Of a stretch of 64,000 bases of DNA, positions 25,301 through 38,589 are shown in pieces. Positions within the stretch are counted from its first letter, which is position 1, and each line of letters starts with the position of its first letter. Under the pieces are notes generated by a model. It did not search any database and was not told where the DNA came from. It saw only the letters and a program-made list of their open reading frames with translations. Made by a program: the position numbers and the translations under genes. The stretch is from Amborella trichopoda (Eukaryota > Streptophyta > Magnoliopsida > Amborellales > Amborellaceae), in contig NW_006499801.1 in NCBI RefSeq assembly GCF_000471905.2, positions 3,271,962 through 3,335,961 of the forward strand, given 5' to 3'.

Positions 25301-28300
25301 CCTTCATGATTAACTTTATTAGTGGGTAAGAAAGGGCAATCTCATAAATCTTCTGTAGGCCATCCGTGGTTCTCTTAGGATTATAAACCTCCTAAAAGCC
25401 TTCCTCTTGATATGCAGAGAGCCCTCATTCAAAAGCTTGAAGAAATACAAAACAAATAAGTAATAAGAAAGCATCTCCATTTTCCATATCTATACTACTC
25501 TCTGATCTCCTTCCTAAAAGGACCCCATGGTATCCCCCGATGAACTAAATATCAGAATTCTCTCTGGACTCACTCAAGAAATAATAGGGTGAATTTGAGA
25601 CTCGGCGTTGTCTTATAGACTTGACCAAGACCCGGGGGTTTTCCAAATGTAGTTAATTTGGCAAGTTCTAAGGCACTGCTCTTCCAAGTGTTTCATTGCT
25701 TTCCCTCCTCAAGTTGTACTTGGCACAACCTACAAAACCCCTGGCCGTACCCCTTTCGATGTTACTCTCAATCCTTGCTCCTCTATTTAACTGATGTCCT
25801 CTTCTATTTGAGTTATTTTCCTTCTATGCCCATGGGCCTTCGCTACCGTTCTGTCTAACGGCTTCTTCCGTTAGTATGGATTAGCGATATATTTAATAGG
25901 GGGATTCTTCCTTGATGTTTTTATAAGGATTACAGGGTTGATAACTTTCTTCTTTTTCCCGTCTGATTATAATGAGATTCTCTTTTCCTTTTGTAAATTT
26001 TTTTTGTCTTTATCTGTTTCTCCTGGAACATTTATTATTTTCTACTAGTTCATGTCAATCCATCTCTTTCTTATGGATACATGTGTTCGATTGTACAGGG
26101 GGCCTTCCTTGGTGTGCTCTTTGAAGGATTCTTCTCTTCACAAATCTCTTCGTGAGCCGGCTTTTGATCTTATTCGTACCATCATAATCACCGATGCAGC
26201 TGCTTTAATTTCTCTGAAACTCAAGTGCCACACGTGCCCTAGTCCTGTTAATAGTATGTCTTTTGATTTAAATGATGATGAAGATGACCTCCCTTTTGAT
26301 CATGATGTAGAAGAGACTGAAAACAGTTGCTGGGCTGAATTTAGTTCTTTGGGAAAAGTAGCCTCTCGAGAATGCAATGAGTGGATATGCATTCCTCTTC
26401 TATGGTTGGAAGTTTTAGTGGAAACGGATCCATCTGCGCTTCCCATGTCATTTTCCAAGGCTGTTTTTTGGGCCTTATCTCGTTTTTCTGTTGTTGAACC
26501 CGAGGATAGTGTTGACAGTACTCTTTCTGTGAGGGATTGGATATTCTCTCATGCCAAACATATCTCAGCTTCATTTAATTGGGATATTCCTAAGGGTTGC
26601 GATGACGGTGGAGCTGGCAAGGAGTCAAAAAATTCAGTCAATTCATCAACATCATGTATCATATTGATAAGAATGCTTAAGAGGTTGCTTTTCGTTGAAT
26701 CTTCTGCTCTCCCCAGCATTTCCTATGGGGAAGGTATACCAAATCGACTGTGGGAAATTCAAAGTACATAGGGTCACACCAGCCATTGAATGGTAGATGC
26801 TGATGGAGAGAGGGACCCACCAGAATAGGACATAACCCAATTGTGGGTTCCACTCTCTCTCCATTGTTATCCATCTTTTCATTGAATGGTGATTACCTAA
26901 TTGGCTATGGTTTTTCTACAGTCCATTGGATCTGCTACGTAATAATGCATGTAATTGATATTCACATGTTTTATACTGTTATTGAATCATTCACTATGTT
27001 ATTTATTAAGATGGACTCATCTGGCAGTATTCTGCTCGATTACAGGTGTGCCGCACATTTCGTTACAAAATTAGAACAAGGTGAACTTCTGAAACAGTGG
27101 GCATGGGAGCCAAGGATGGCTGAGTGCTTAATCCTTTTGCTTGTAGATACAAATGATGTAAGAGGGTGGTTATTGGCTTGTAAATGAAATCGGAAGCTTT
27201 TTTTTCTCTTTAACTTTCTTTCAAATACCAGTATGGATAAAGCAGTATTATTGTTGATACAGAATGTGAGGCAAGTTGATCGGTTTATTCTGGAACACCT
27301 TTCAAATTCACGATGTCTTGCAAGTGGTTTGCACTTCCTTTGTTCTACTGTTGTTTCCTTGTCAGCAATCTTTGTGGGTCTGCGCTATGCTATGAAACTG
27401 GTTGGTATCTAACATGCATCACAGCAGTTATTGTATGTTGAGAAAATTTCTAGACTCATTTATCAACCTCTTTTGTAGGGGTCTTTATGATAATCTCAAT
27501 CATGTATTTGTTTATTCATTTTTGTTTCAATTATTTTGAGCTTCCTTCCTCGATTTGTTCACTATGTATCCGCATGTATTTCCCACAATTTATTATTTTC
27601 AAAAGTTGGTGCTGAATTTATATAGCATCATTAAGAAGGTCTTGGATACTCTTACGAGAATGTTGTGTGACTGTTCCTGTAATGAGTAGTGGTTGTTTTG
27701 GACAAAAATACCAGCTTGTTTGTGATAATGAGTTTATTCATTGTATTTTATCAGTCTTTGAATTTATGGTACAATGGAATTATCTTTTCACGAATTCTTA
27801 GTTTGAAATGCCTTGGTTGTTGTTATTAAGTTTCTTTGCACAATTATCTGTTTATATATAGTTTATACAATGGCTTAAGAAGAATGTGCTGGTGTATTTT
27901 GTGATCCAGATATCCCCTTCCTACTTGTTACTTTTGCTTTTAGTATTATCATCATCATCATCATCATCATCGTCATCATCATCATCATAGCCTTTTCCCA
28001 ACTAATTGCGGTCGGCTTTGCTTGTAATATCATATTTTAGTATTGTTTTTCTTAAGCATATTATTTAAGATTTCTATTCAAGCGTTGCAGTCTTGCTCGT
28101 AGAAAAATGCTACAGAGAAGAAAAAAAGAAGAAGTTATTTTTGTTACTACATGTTTTTATCCCGTGGAGGTAGCTGTTTAATAACTTTACGAATTAGGCA
28201 TCTGTCGTTTGTGAGTATTCACTGGAAACTTTAATTTAATATTCCTTTTTACCTTATGTTTTTATCTATTTTCTTGATGGGTTACCTTTATTGCCAAACA

Positions 28301-31300
28301 CAGAGATCTTTTGAGAGTTTTAGTGTATAGAAAATGCTAAAACAATGGAAAAGACTCCCACACCCAAATCTGGGTCAAGATGTCAAAAGATATTGTTGGC
28401 TAATGGGAACAGTTCTCTAAAGAGCTGGTGGTTTTTAGGTCTCCTCCAAGACATATAGTATATTCTAAAGTCCAATTGATGCCACCATATTTTTTAGAGT
28501 CTCATTTTAACTTAGCAGTGCTGAGAATCCAAATTTTTTCTGCACTTCTCTCCTGAGCTTGTGCATTACCAACTGCCAACTGAAGTGGGACCTGATTTTT
28601 TCAAAGAGCTGCCGTCAGAGTTAAGTGGTCCTTTCTAAAGGAACCTGTGCCTTCTCCCCTTCCACTGGGGAGAGCTTCATTGCCAACTAGTGGCCTCCAG
28701 TTTCTCATAGGCTTTCTACCCTAAATGCCCTAAACATCTTTTAATGATCACAAGAACAATTTTTTTGGATTTGAACTCACATGTGCTTCGTGTTGCAAAC
28801 CTCCAACCAGAAATAGAGTCTGCATCATTTTTTAATGGCATTATCTGTTTTGAGATTATGTTCTTTGTCAAGATAGAAGTTTAAGTCTAGGTTATATGAT
28901 TATGAACAATGTTGTGTTGTTATTACAAATTCTTTGTTTGACAATAAATTGTTAACCACCCTACGTAGCAGACGGGATAATATCTAGTGTGCAAGCCTTC
29001 ATGATGCTTGTTTCCATGATGCTACCATCTCACGAACCAGAATGCATTTTGACGCTTCCCCTGTCGCACTTTTATCTTGTGTCTTCTTTGCTACCATGGT
29101 TCTGAGATCAAAATAGTTTTCTTTCTATTATTCTCTTTATCTTGGAGATTTATTTTCGAATGTGTTCTTTCTACTTAGGTGCCAAATGTGTAATCCTTCT
29201 GTTCTTACTTTTTATAACTCCTATATTATTCAGGTGCAAGCTGAATCTCTTCTATCAAATTTTCATTATTTACATCACCTATTCTTCGTTGTTGGCAAAC
29301 TACTCAAGGATTCAGTTACAAGGGGCTCAAATGCAACTGCATATTCAGCAAATGACTCAAGTTCCAAGTTTCAATTTGATGGGGGTTTCTTGTGGCAGCC
29401 AAAAATATATGACATTGCAACAACTTCGGAAGATTCAGCGAATATTGTGGAAAAGAAGAATTGGAACAAGTTCTACTGTTTGGTGTCAGCAATTGTTTGG
29501 CCTGCTCTATTGAAGTGCTTGACAGAAGGAAAGGAATTTATTGATTGCAAAAATACACAGGTCTCATGATGGACAACCATTTTCTCTATTTGTCAATTAT
29601 TCATATTGGGTAAAATATAAATGATAAATGTAATCCGTAGTCTTTGAATTAATCTTGAGTTTTTTGATAATTTATATAATTTCTATATTTTGCTATCTTT
29701 GTTTGTTGCCATTGGGGGAGAACCTGCATTAAATGAGTAGAATTCTAGATATTAAAATAAGGACCATAACAAATTCAACAGAAACATGGTTGTCCTCTGA
29801 CCATATCCTTTGGGAGGTGTGAATACTAGCTCTTCAGCCATGGAGGGTGGCTAGAATGGGATGTAACTTTTGGATTTTTATCCTGCTATTTAGTATTTTT
29901 TTTTGTTTTATAATGTTTATTTTTGTTGTCTAGATGACCTGTGTTCGTATACTGGAGATTCTTCCTGTTGTTTGTGAAAGAATCAGAACTTCTGAATTCC
30001 CGCTCTACGCTGGTTCTGAAGTTACAGTGCGTAGTTTCTTTGACTTCAAATGGCTTCATGATCTGATTGATTGGGGAAAATCATCACTTATTGTGATCAA
30101 TAAGCATTGGAAGCAGTCTCTCATTTCTCTGTTGAATTTATTCAAAACGTCAGGCTGCAATAATTTTGGACTTCTTATCAATACTATTGAGTCACTTCCT
30201 TCTTTAGGTTAGACTTTCCCCCCTCTATTATTGATAAGTTTGAAACATGTCCAGTTTATTGTTTGTAAGTTTCAACTGTGAGTTATTCCTCTGCACTCCA
30301 TTTGTAACAGGTTCTAAAGTGGATGAGTTACAAGAGCAAGTTTCGAGACTAGCCGTTTCATTATCACAGGAGGCTGAGAATGCAGTTGGAAGGAAAACCC
30401 TGAAGGAAAATAGTTTTGTTTTGGGACGTTGGCCCTCTTTGAAAAGAAACCAAGTTGCTCACATTGCTGCTGTGGACCTGGCACCAGAGAAAACCTCAGA
30501 AAAAGAGGTTATTGTTCTTTCTGATGATGAAATGGAAGAAAGTATTCTCTTCAAAATGCAAGGGAAGAAGCATGTCGGCTACAATGCTTTAGATACTAAG
30601 AGGGATCACCACTCATCAAGAGAGAGGCAGAGGGCTTCTCAAACTACTGCTGCTCCTAGAGATGCATTTGCTTCTCCTTGCTCGTCAAAAGATTTAGACA
30701 GTGAAAAAGTAGATTCCCTCAAACCAAGAGACCTTGCATCTCTACCAGAATGCACAATGAATCAGCCTGATTCATTGTTCACTAGCTCCATTAATGAATG
30801 TCTTAGCTCTTTCAGTTCAAATTCAGATGTCAGGCAGAAGAATTCCATGAAAAATTCTGAAAATAGCCCAGGCAGTGATTCCTTGATAAAAGAGATAGTA
30901 TGTGCTATTGAAGAGCCAAAGGAGCATGCCTTAAATTTTGTGGGTCACCCGCTTTTGTTGTCAAGGAAGCCTAGTGCCCTCGTTCCTAAACGCCAAGTTA
31001 TTCAACTTGAAATGCTTTCCAATCATAAATCACATAGATCAGATGGAACTGTTCAAAGATTTAGGCCTCCAAGGCTGGACGATTGGTACAAACCAATTTT
31101 GGAATTAGATTATTTTTCATTGGTAAGGTTAGGTGCTGGGAATGAAGATGAGATTCCTAACCTTACCGACTTAAAAGAGGTGCCTGTTTGTTTTCAATCT
31201 CCTGAGCATTATGTGGAGGTTTTCAGGCCATTTGTTTTGGAAGAGTTCAAAGCCCAACTGCTAAGCTCATATGCTGATACATCCTCATTAGATGACATGT

Positions 31301-34300
31301 GCTCTGGAACAGTACGCCTCGTGTCAGTTGAACGGATTGATGATTTCCATCTTATTCGTTGCATCCCTGGTGACCGGGAATCTGCTGTGTTCAGAGGCTG
31401 TTATGAAAATGATTTGGTTTTGCTAACACGTCAGCCCTTTCAAAATGCACCTCAAAATGTTCATATGGTTGGAAAGGTATTAATTTATGATATCGAATGT
31501 GGGAAGTTATGCCCTAACCCAATAGAGATGGCATACATTATCACATGGCCAGCCATTGTCTGTTCCTTCTGATGGACACAGCAGATTAACACTAGTGGTG
31601 CCCACCAGGACATTCACCCTGGTACATTAATCTCCATTGTCTATCATCGGGAGCATATAGTGGATGCCCATTTGGTGCACCATGTACCACACTCTGTTGG
31701 ATTATGACATACTTTTCTTTTGAATATTGTAAGAGTTTGACTGCATGCTATAAATTGTTCTAGGAAAGTCGCAATGAGGGTTGAACGAATTAGGTAACCT
31801 ATTATTTCATTTCTGGTTCCACAACTTACTTGATTCAGTCTGAAACCAATTCATGTTCTTAAGGTCTGCAATAGCCCAATACATCACAATTTGGAATGAT
31901 CAGTTTTAGTGCTTCTTTCTTATGAAAATAAAGTAGTCAAACATTTTATGATCATCTGATTTTTTTTTCAGACAAAAAATGTGATCGCCTATGGTATTCT
32001 CTTATGGATTAAATAGTTTGTAACTCAATGACTTGTACTCCCATCCCAGGTTGAGAGGCGGGAGAGAGACAATAAGACAAGGTCAAGTGTTTTAGTGATC
32101 CGTTTTTATCTTCAGAATGGCTGTTCACGCTTGAATAAAGTGAAGAGGCTGCTTATTGAACGAAGCAAATGGCATGTAACTCGTATAATGAGCATTACTC
32201 CTCAGCTTAGGGAATTCCAAGCTCTTTCGTCGTTAAAGGACATCCCTATCCTTCCAATAATCTTGAGCCCAAGTGATTGTGCTCAGGTTTGTAATGAACC
32301 TCGAAAGATAGATTTGGGCAAGCTGTCACAGTCTTTGCAGCAAAAGCTGAAATCATCCTTCAACGAAAGTCAGCTCCAAGCTGTTACTGCTGCTCTGGAA
32401 ACTAGTGACTCAAATGATGTTACAAAACTCTCTCTTATCCAGGGACCTCCAGGTTTGAGCTGCAACGACTTGCTCTCTATATGAAGTTTTCCTTGGGGAA
32501 TAATACTATTGCCATGGGCTGTATTATATGGTACTCCGAGGCTCATACACCAGCAGCTATACCCACCAATTGATGGCCGGACATTAACTGGAATTGGGAT
32601 CCACAGGCCATACATCAGTGGGAGTGGATTGTGGATGAGCCTTGGACTGCCATATTCCATAGTCAATTGGATTATAGAATCTTTCCTTTTTTTTCCTTCT
32701 TCTTGGAGGATTTAATAATTGTTGTAATCTTGTGATTGAACTTGGTATATCCTTTTGGAAAATAGTTTTCCAAATAAAGCTTAAAAACTTGGACTTAACT
32801 TGGGACTTGACCTGGTCCTGAGGCAAGTCAAATTGGGGGAAGTCAGCAATAACTCAATGTGACCCAGCTAAATGGGAAATGAAGAAAAAAATAATGAACT
32901 TATAAGGATTTATTGTTTCTTTAAAACTGGTTACTGGGTTATTGGGTGAGTCCAGAGTCTCATGGCTGACTTTTTACAGTGTCTTACTGTTTTATAACAA
33001 GTACTTCTTGCTTCTTAGAGGAAAAGTTAAAGGGCTAATTGTTTTTAAATATTATAATTGTAAATCAGTTCTGAATTAATGATTTTATAACGGAGTTTGT
33101 TCAAAGTTTAAACCTGTTTTTTTACAGGCACAGGGAAGACTAAGACAGTAGTTGCTATTGTGAGTGCAATGCTTTCTTTGGGTGATGCACTGAGGAGTCA
33201 TGCATCAAGTGATAAGACTGGTGGCAGCTCAGAGCCAACCAGTAGTACATACTCTAGGCCTAGAGCACAGCAATCAAGCCAAGATGCTCAAGCTGCAAGA
33301 GCTTGGCATGATGCTGCACTTGCTCGACAATTAGTTAAAGATGAGGAGAAGGGCAATTCTTCCCCTTCAGAAAGATACAAAAGAGGAAGAGTCCTCATTT
33401 GTGCTCAGTCTAATGCAGCTGTGGATGAATTGGTTTCAAGAATTACCGATGAGGGCCTCTATAATTCTGATGGGAATTTATATATGCCTTACTTGGTTAG
33501 GGTTGGGAATGTGAAAACTGTGCACCCAAGTTCCATGCCCTATTTTATAAATACACTTGTTGAGCAAAGACTGGCAGAGCAGAAGATGAATGTGGATGAT
33601 GGAGATGATGACATTATCATGGATTCTTCCATGGTTCTTCGTTCTAAATTGGAAAAATTGGTTGAGACTATCCAATTATGTGAAGCCAAACGTGCTGATA
33701 TTCGAGAAGGTAATAATAAATTAGAGGTCAAGAGGGCTTCTGAAAATGGAGTTACTGAAGATAGTGAAGTCCAGGAAATGACAGAGGCTGCAATTGACGT
33801 GAGGCTTAAAAGCTTGTATGGTCAAAAGAAGGCAATCTACGTGGAGCTTGCTGCTTCTCAGGCACGAGAGAAGAAGTCCTTTGAAGATAACAAAGCTATC
33901 AAGCATGATATGAGGAAATTAATCTTAAAGGAAGCTGAAGTAGTAGTGACTACTCTTAGTGGGTGTGGTGGGGATCTTTATATCACTTGCACAGAATCTA
34001 TATCTCGGAGTCGTTATGGAAGCCCTTCTGAAGATTCTCTATTCGATGCTGTTTTGATAGATGAAGCTGCTCAGGTGCTTTGCGTATCTCTCATGCATAC
34101 ATCACTTTGCGCCATTTATTAGCTCACATCCAAGCACAAACATATAGATGTTCACATCCATGCGCAAACATATAGTTAGATAAATGGATTGGTATAGATT
34201 GAAATGGATAGATGGATGGATAAAAAAATACATGGATAGATAAATAGATGAGTAGATGGATGAATTGATAATAGTGTGTTTGCAGTAGGTTATCATGAGT

Positions 34301-37300
34301 ACATGTTTTTTTAAAATGTGGATAGATTTGCTGCTCCATAATTAGTTATGGAAAATATGTTATTTTCTAAAAGCTGACAGATTTACTGCTCCATTTATTT
34401 TGTACAATAATTTTGGCAAGAGGGTTAGAATCCTTTCCAAATCTTATGTAAGCTAGCCTTAAAAAGCGGCTTTTTACCGATTTTTATTACACTTAAGGCA
34501 TTGGTGAATGCTTGGGGTAACCCTGGCATTGACCGCTGTAGGAGAAAAATGGAAAGTGCAGAATTGCATTGTATTTTCACTTTTGCAAATGGAGCCTAGG
34601 CATTGACCACTGTAGGAAATAAATGGAAACTGCAGAATTACATAATATTTTCACTTTCCCAAACAATTTTTTTTTAGCCTAACTATCTCGGAAAGTATAC
34701 CTATAATCCAATGGACTGTTGGAATATCATAGCGCAATGGGTGATCTCCATCCATTGAAGTGAGTAATGACTCAATGTACTGTGGTTTTTAAACAGTTCA
34801 TCTCATTAAAATACACCTTCCCTGTATATGATTAGCACGGATTTTTGGTTACTATTTTTTTGCTGTACTAGCTTTCTGAGCTTTCTAACTGAACTGATTG
34901 CTTTCCCTATTTTTCTTCCCTGCTTGTAGGCTCTGGAACCAGCAACTCTGATTCCTCTTCAACTTTTGAAGACCAGCCGAACCAAATGTATAATGGTAAT
35001 TGGACTTCTTGCTTGCAACCCATATTGCAATAAGAGAGTAACTTACGGAAACTAAGTGAAACTTGGAATATATCTGTTTCTGAAGGTTGGTGATCCTAAG
35101 CAGCTTCCTGCAACAGTTTTGTCTAATGTTGCTAGCAAATTTCTTTACGAGTGTAGCATGTTTGAGCGCTTGCAAAGAGCTGGGTTCCCTGTCACAATGC
35201 TTAAGACACAGGTAAAGAAAATGGTTCTGTTACTTTTACTGAAAATACAAGGGATTTGTTTTGTTTGCTGCATTGATCCTGGGTTGTGTCCATCTTTTTC
35301 AGTACCGAATGCATCCAGAGATATCCATGTTCCCTTCGATGCATTTTTATGATAGAAAGCTTTTGAATGGTAGTCAGATGATTAGCAAATCGGCATCCTT
35401 TCATGAGAACTCATACCTTGGACCATATATCTTCTTTGATGTCATTGATGGCCAGGAGCATTGTGGAAAGAGTTCCAATGCTCTCTCCCTTTGTAATGAA
35501 TCTGAGGCAGATGCTGCAATTGAGTTACTGTGGTTCTTCAAGAAAAGGTAATGGCTGCACCTTCATGGGGTAAAAGAAAGCTATAGTTGCATGAATAACA
35601 AAGGAAAGGGGAAGCTTTCTCAAGGTTCTGTTGGTTTGATGAATCCTAGTTGGAGTGAGATCAAGGTTGCTCCATTTTGCCTACTAAAAAATTGTTGCCC
35701 CTAAGATTGTCGTTGGTCTGAAATAGGAACTGCACAGGGATCGACTTTTGACTGATTTGAAACATTTTTCTGCAATTAGTAAAGGAAATAGAAACAAATT
35801 TATTTGGCCAATCTGGACCATTTTCAAGAACTGATTGGATTGGCCAGCAAATTTATTATTTGACTCGACCATTTATTATTTTTTGATAACATTGGTTATC
35901 AAAGTGTAAGCTTACTTTAATCCAAATGACTGGAGAAACTCATCCATTTTGTCATCACCTTCCAATGAAATAATCTGTGGAGATGGAGAGAGAGTATTGC
36001 CCACCCTTGGGCTCATGCCTTGTCGTAGGGCCTCCTTTCTCTCCTTAACCATCCATTGCATTGTATGATGATGACCCAAATGGAGTCTGGTTTCCATTGT
36101 CCATCCTATGTAGGATCCTCTTCCATTTGTGAAGCATTCACTAATTTTGATTCATTTTTGTACAGGTATCCATCTGAGTTTGTTCGTGGAAGGATTGGCA
36201 TAATAACGCCATACAAAAGTCAGGTCTCTCTCTTACGGTCTCGTTTTGTTAGTGCATTTGGACCAAGTGCTTTGGATGATGTCGAATTTAATACTGTTGA
36301 TGGATTTCAAGGCCGTGAAGTTGATGTGCTAATACTCTCCACCGTAAGGGCTTCAGAGCAAAACAACAAAGAAGTGAGCATGAGTTCAAGCAGCATCGGT
36401 TTTGTTGCAGATGTGAGGAGAATGAATGTGGCTTTGACTCGGGCTAAGCGCTCTCTATGGGTGTTTGGTAATAGAAGGACGTTGAAAACCAACCTCCATT
36501 GGGAAGCTCTTATTAGGAATGCTGAAGAAAGGAGCCTTATTGTAGCAATAGAAAAGCCTTATGACTCATTTTTTAGGAAGAGGAAAGACGACAGACATGC
36601 AAACATCCAAGGTGTCAAGTCTCGCAAGGAAAGTAATGATTTAACGAGAAATGAACAGGATCGAGTAACCAAGAGTGTGAGTGCACAATTCTCATCCAAT
36701 TCTATTGAAACTGATGGTAAGTGTGTGAGTTCTGCAGTTCATGGACATGATGTGAGATTAAGAGATTCCCCACATGAAAGGGATCATAGGGAACACAGGC
36801 CTAGAAAGGATGTAAAGACATCTGTACCAGCAACATATGGACGTCATCATGAGCATAGAGGTAAAACGGTCACTGTAAATGAGAGGAGAGAGATCAGAGA
36901 AAATCATGATGATATGTCTAGTACTGGGGACACTCAGAAGGGGGAAGGTCGGTTTGATAGGTCGCAATCTGAGATGCCTAGAGTGAATGCACACTCAAAA
37001 TCTGAAAAGATAAAAGTAGATGGTGAAGCTTCTAGCTCAAATGAGGTGAAAGGAGGTGCATCAGCTTTGGAAGATATTTTGATTGTTGATTCCAGTCAAC
37101 AAGACTCTAGCACAACGAATGGTAAGGGAGAGGAAGGGGTTCAAGGTCAGGCATCAAATATTGATGCTGCCAAGGATTCAATCATTACACGAAAGAGGCA
37201 GAGGGAGGCTGTTGATGCTCTATTATCGAGTTCTCTCATTTCTAACAAGAAGCCCGAAACCTCCAAGCTTGCCTCCATCACAAGACCCCCTTCTTCTGCG

Positions 37301-37987
37301 ATGGATGGTAGAAATACCATTAAGCCTTCGAAGCCAAGCAAAGGTAAGGCTTCCCTTTCAAATATATGAATCTTTTTTGTTTGTTTTCCTGTATGCTATA
37401 GGATGCTTCATATAGATTCATTTATAATTGTACATTCTTTTATTCGTTACATGTTTTTCTGATTTTCCTTGTCTCAATATGTTTTTGTATTGCTTCTGAT
37501 TTTTTTTACTTATCATTTATTTGTTTAAAGTTGTAACGTTGCAAATGTTATAAAGTTTCAAAGAACAATGTTATGTCTGGCCATCTATTCTGTATATCTT
37601 ACCCTAACTAGGGCTAAAATCTTAAAATCTTCTTCTTTTCTATGTGCATATGAGTTTTGACAACCTAGACATGAACTCAATGAAGTACACAATGAAGTCA
37701 AACTGTGGCTTATTTAATATTACATGCTTTCATGTCAATTACCAATCATTTAAATCTACTTGTCAATGTACTGAGCAATCTTGTACTGAGCAATCTATTC
37801 CTAATATGTGGCTTTTTTGAGAAATTGCTTGAACTTGACAGGTCCCCTTAAAATCCGTCAACTACAAGGAACAACTGAAATGCCTCTCCCTAAAGCTCAT
37901 CATCCAGAACATGGTGTCAAGGGTTCATCAAGTGGCATCAACTTGGATAGAGAGTGGAAAAGTTTTAATGATCTTCGGCAGGACTAG
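19359..37987 (+). CDS. SEN1/senataxin-like superfamily 1 helicase (UPF1-like family), 2,348 residues
   Basis: Twenty-two exons close in frame: 19359-19483, 20770-21154, 22082-22198, 23013-23095, 23883-24029, 24127-24275, 24403-24533, 24707-24829, 25029-25102, 26099-26683, 27046-27157, 27263-27400, 29234-29560, 29934-30207, 30311-31476, 32050-32452, 33128-34074, 34930-34995, 35086-35211, 35303-35547, 36166-37343, 37842-37987. Residues 1-1250 form the long helical SEN1 N-terminal region. The helicase core has Walker A GPPGTGKT (1444-1451), motif Ia with AQSNAAVDELV, DEAAQ (1758-1762), VGDPKQLP (1785-1792), YRMHP (1827-1831), TPYKSQ (1922-1927), and VDGFQGRE followed by NVALTRAK. The tail after about 2040 is charged and low in complexity. 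Family knowledge suggests a nuclear RNA/DNA helicase involved in R-loop resolution, transcription termination or RNA processing. Intron 7 has a GC donor at 24534. The start at 19359 is chosen by frame and by similarity of the N-terminus to plant relatives; Met6 is an alternative. Confidence 0.93.
19983..20112 (+). repeat. Tandem duplication of about 65 bp in helicase intron 1
   Basis: Two adjacent copies of a unit containing TTTTTATGAAATT(G/A)AACTTTG and ATAGCAACCAATGTT. Neither copy is present in the truncated duplicate near 2 kb. Confidence 0.85.
20155..20515 (+). repeat. Tandem duplication with 199-bp period in helicase intron 1
   Basis: The phrase AAATTATAATACTAAAATGT occurs at 20191 and again at 20390, with long matching context on both sides ending in ACACTGATAGCAA. 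The unit is richer in G+C than the intron around it. It accounts, with the preceding 65-bp repeat, for most of the extra length of this intron over the truncated copy at 1906-2680. Confidence 0.85.
22260..22810 (+). repeat. Repetitive block in helicase intron 3
   Basis: A GC-rich patch at 22275-22425 (GGCCGCTTGG, GTCTGCCTAGTCGG) looks like a foreign repeat. It is followed by two copies of a roughly 190-bp unit. Each copy contains CATTTAATG-like, GGGACAAC/AGGACAAC, CACACTAAAATAT and TATTCATTTAAT phrases, near 22518-22620 and 22705-22810, with CT-rich tracts between them. Confidence 0.65.
26739..26930. mobile_element. MITE, family B, in helicase intron 10
   Basis: Inverted ends carry CGACTGTGGGAAA on the left and, reversed, GGACTGTAGAAA on the right. 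Inner arms pair as CCATTGAATGG...GATGGAGAGAGGGACCCACC against GTGGGTTCCACTCTCTCTCC...CATTGAATGG. The intron (26684-27045) is otherwise small, so the element makes up most of it. Confidence 0.7.
27943..28022 (-). mobile_element. SINE 3'-end fragment with (GAT)n tail
   Basis: On the minus strand the segment reads AGCCGACCGCAATTAGTTGG, AAAAGGCTATGATGATG and then about a dozen GAT repeats. The same end phrase (GTAGCCGACCC...GATGATGATG) terminates the fuller element at 52241-52435. It resembles the 3' end of Au-type plant SINEs. The tRNA-like head is missing here. Confidence 0.6.
31512..31707. mobile_element. MITE, family B, in helicase intron 15
   Basis: The left end is CCTAACCCAATAGAGATGGC. The right end reversed is CATAATCCAACAGAGTGTGG. 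The interior has a CTCCATTGTC block as in other family B copies. It lies just downstream of the donor at 31477. Confidence 0.55.
32501..32677. mobile_element. MITE, family B, in helicase intron 16
   Basis: Arms pair clearly: TATGGTACTCCGAGGCTCAT on the left against ATGAGCCTTGGACTGCCATA on the right. The right terminus reversed reads TATAATCCAATTGACTATGG, the family B end. Confidence 0.75.
34160..34275 (+). repeat. Imperfect GATA/GATG microsatellite in helicase intron 17
   Basis: A run of GATGGATGGATA, GATAGATAAATAGATGAG and related tetranucleotides. It is preceded by a 25-bp near-duplicate phrase around ACATATAGATGTTCACATCC and ACATATAGTTAGATAAATGG. Confidence 0.75.
34690..34790. mobile_element. 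Partial MITE, family B, in helicase intron 17
   Basis: Starts with the family B end ATAATCCAATGGACTGTTGG and has a GGTGATCTCCATCCATTGAA inner block. The second end is not clear, so this is probably a decayed or solo-end copy. Confidence 0.5.
35918..36110. mobile_element. MITE, family B, in helicase intron 20
   Basis: Left arm TAATCCAAATGACTGGAGAA, with an inner GTCATCACCTTCCAATG...GATGGAGAGAGAGT block. The right side carries CTTTCTCTCC...CCATTGCATTGTATGATGATGAC, which pairs with it. The element ends about 55 bp before the exon 21 acceptor at 36164-36165. Confidence 0.65.
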
Positions 37988-38589
37988 AAACGACCTTAGC
38001 CCATGGTCCAATTCCATCACCATTCATCTATTGCCAAGAATGCTGGGGAAGAAATGAAATCTTGGTAAACTTAGAACACTCTAGAAGGTGGCATTGACAT
38101 GATTCTCCCTTAAAAGGGTTTGGAATCTGGTATTCACCTACCAACCTTCTGTATATTACTCCTTTTGAGTGCTTAGCCTGTACAGTAAAATCTTTTTATT
38201 CCTAGATGTTACAGAAGTTTTGGGGCCCATTTTTGTTGGGAAGCTAGTGTAAGGCAAGTTTAGCTAAGATAGTTATAGAGTGCTCTCTGTTCAGGTCCCC
38301 TGTATTATAAGTTATAACATGCCGTTCTCACCTCAATGAAATGCTATTTTCATGTGAAGGGTACCTCCTGTATTTCATAGGTACTTTATTTTGTTGTGGG
38401 TTTCTTGTATTTTAGAAAGCTGGTCCAAGAATGGAGATTAGGTTGTGCTCCCTTTAGCTGATATTGCAAGATGTGATACTTTTTGTTTATGTTATGTTGC
38501 TTGACCATGTCTGGCTGTTATATTACTAAAGTATACTTGAGGCTTGTGCAAATTCTTTTTTGCAAGTGATCCCAAATCTTTCTTCACAT
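37988..38589 (+). other. Helicase 3' flank, probably 3' UTR
   Basis: No gene is seen. AT-rich sequence follows the stop codon, with an AATGAAATG near 38336 that could act as a weak polyadenylation signal (inference). Confidence 0.45.

Noticed and set aside
26684..26771. Helicase exon 10 extending to a GAAG|GTATAC donor at 26733
   Set aside because: That donor leaves phase 1 against a phase 2 acceptor at 27046 and breaks the frame. The donor AAGAG|GTTGCT at 26684 joins in frame as KR-CAAHF and closes the whole protein.
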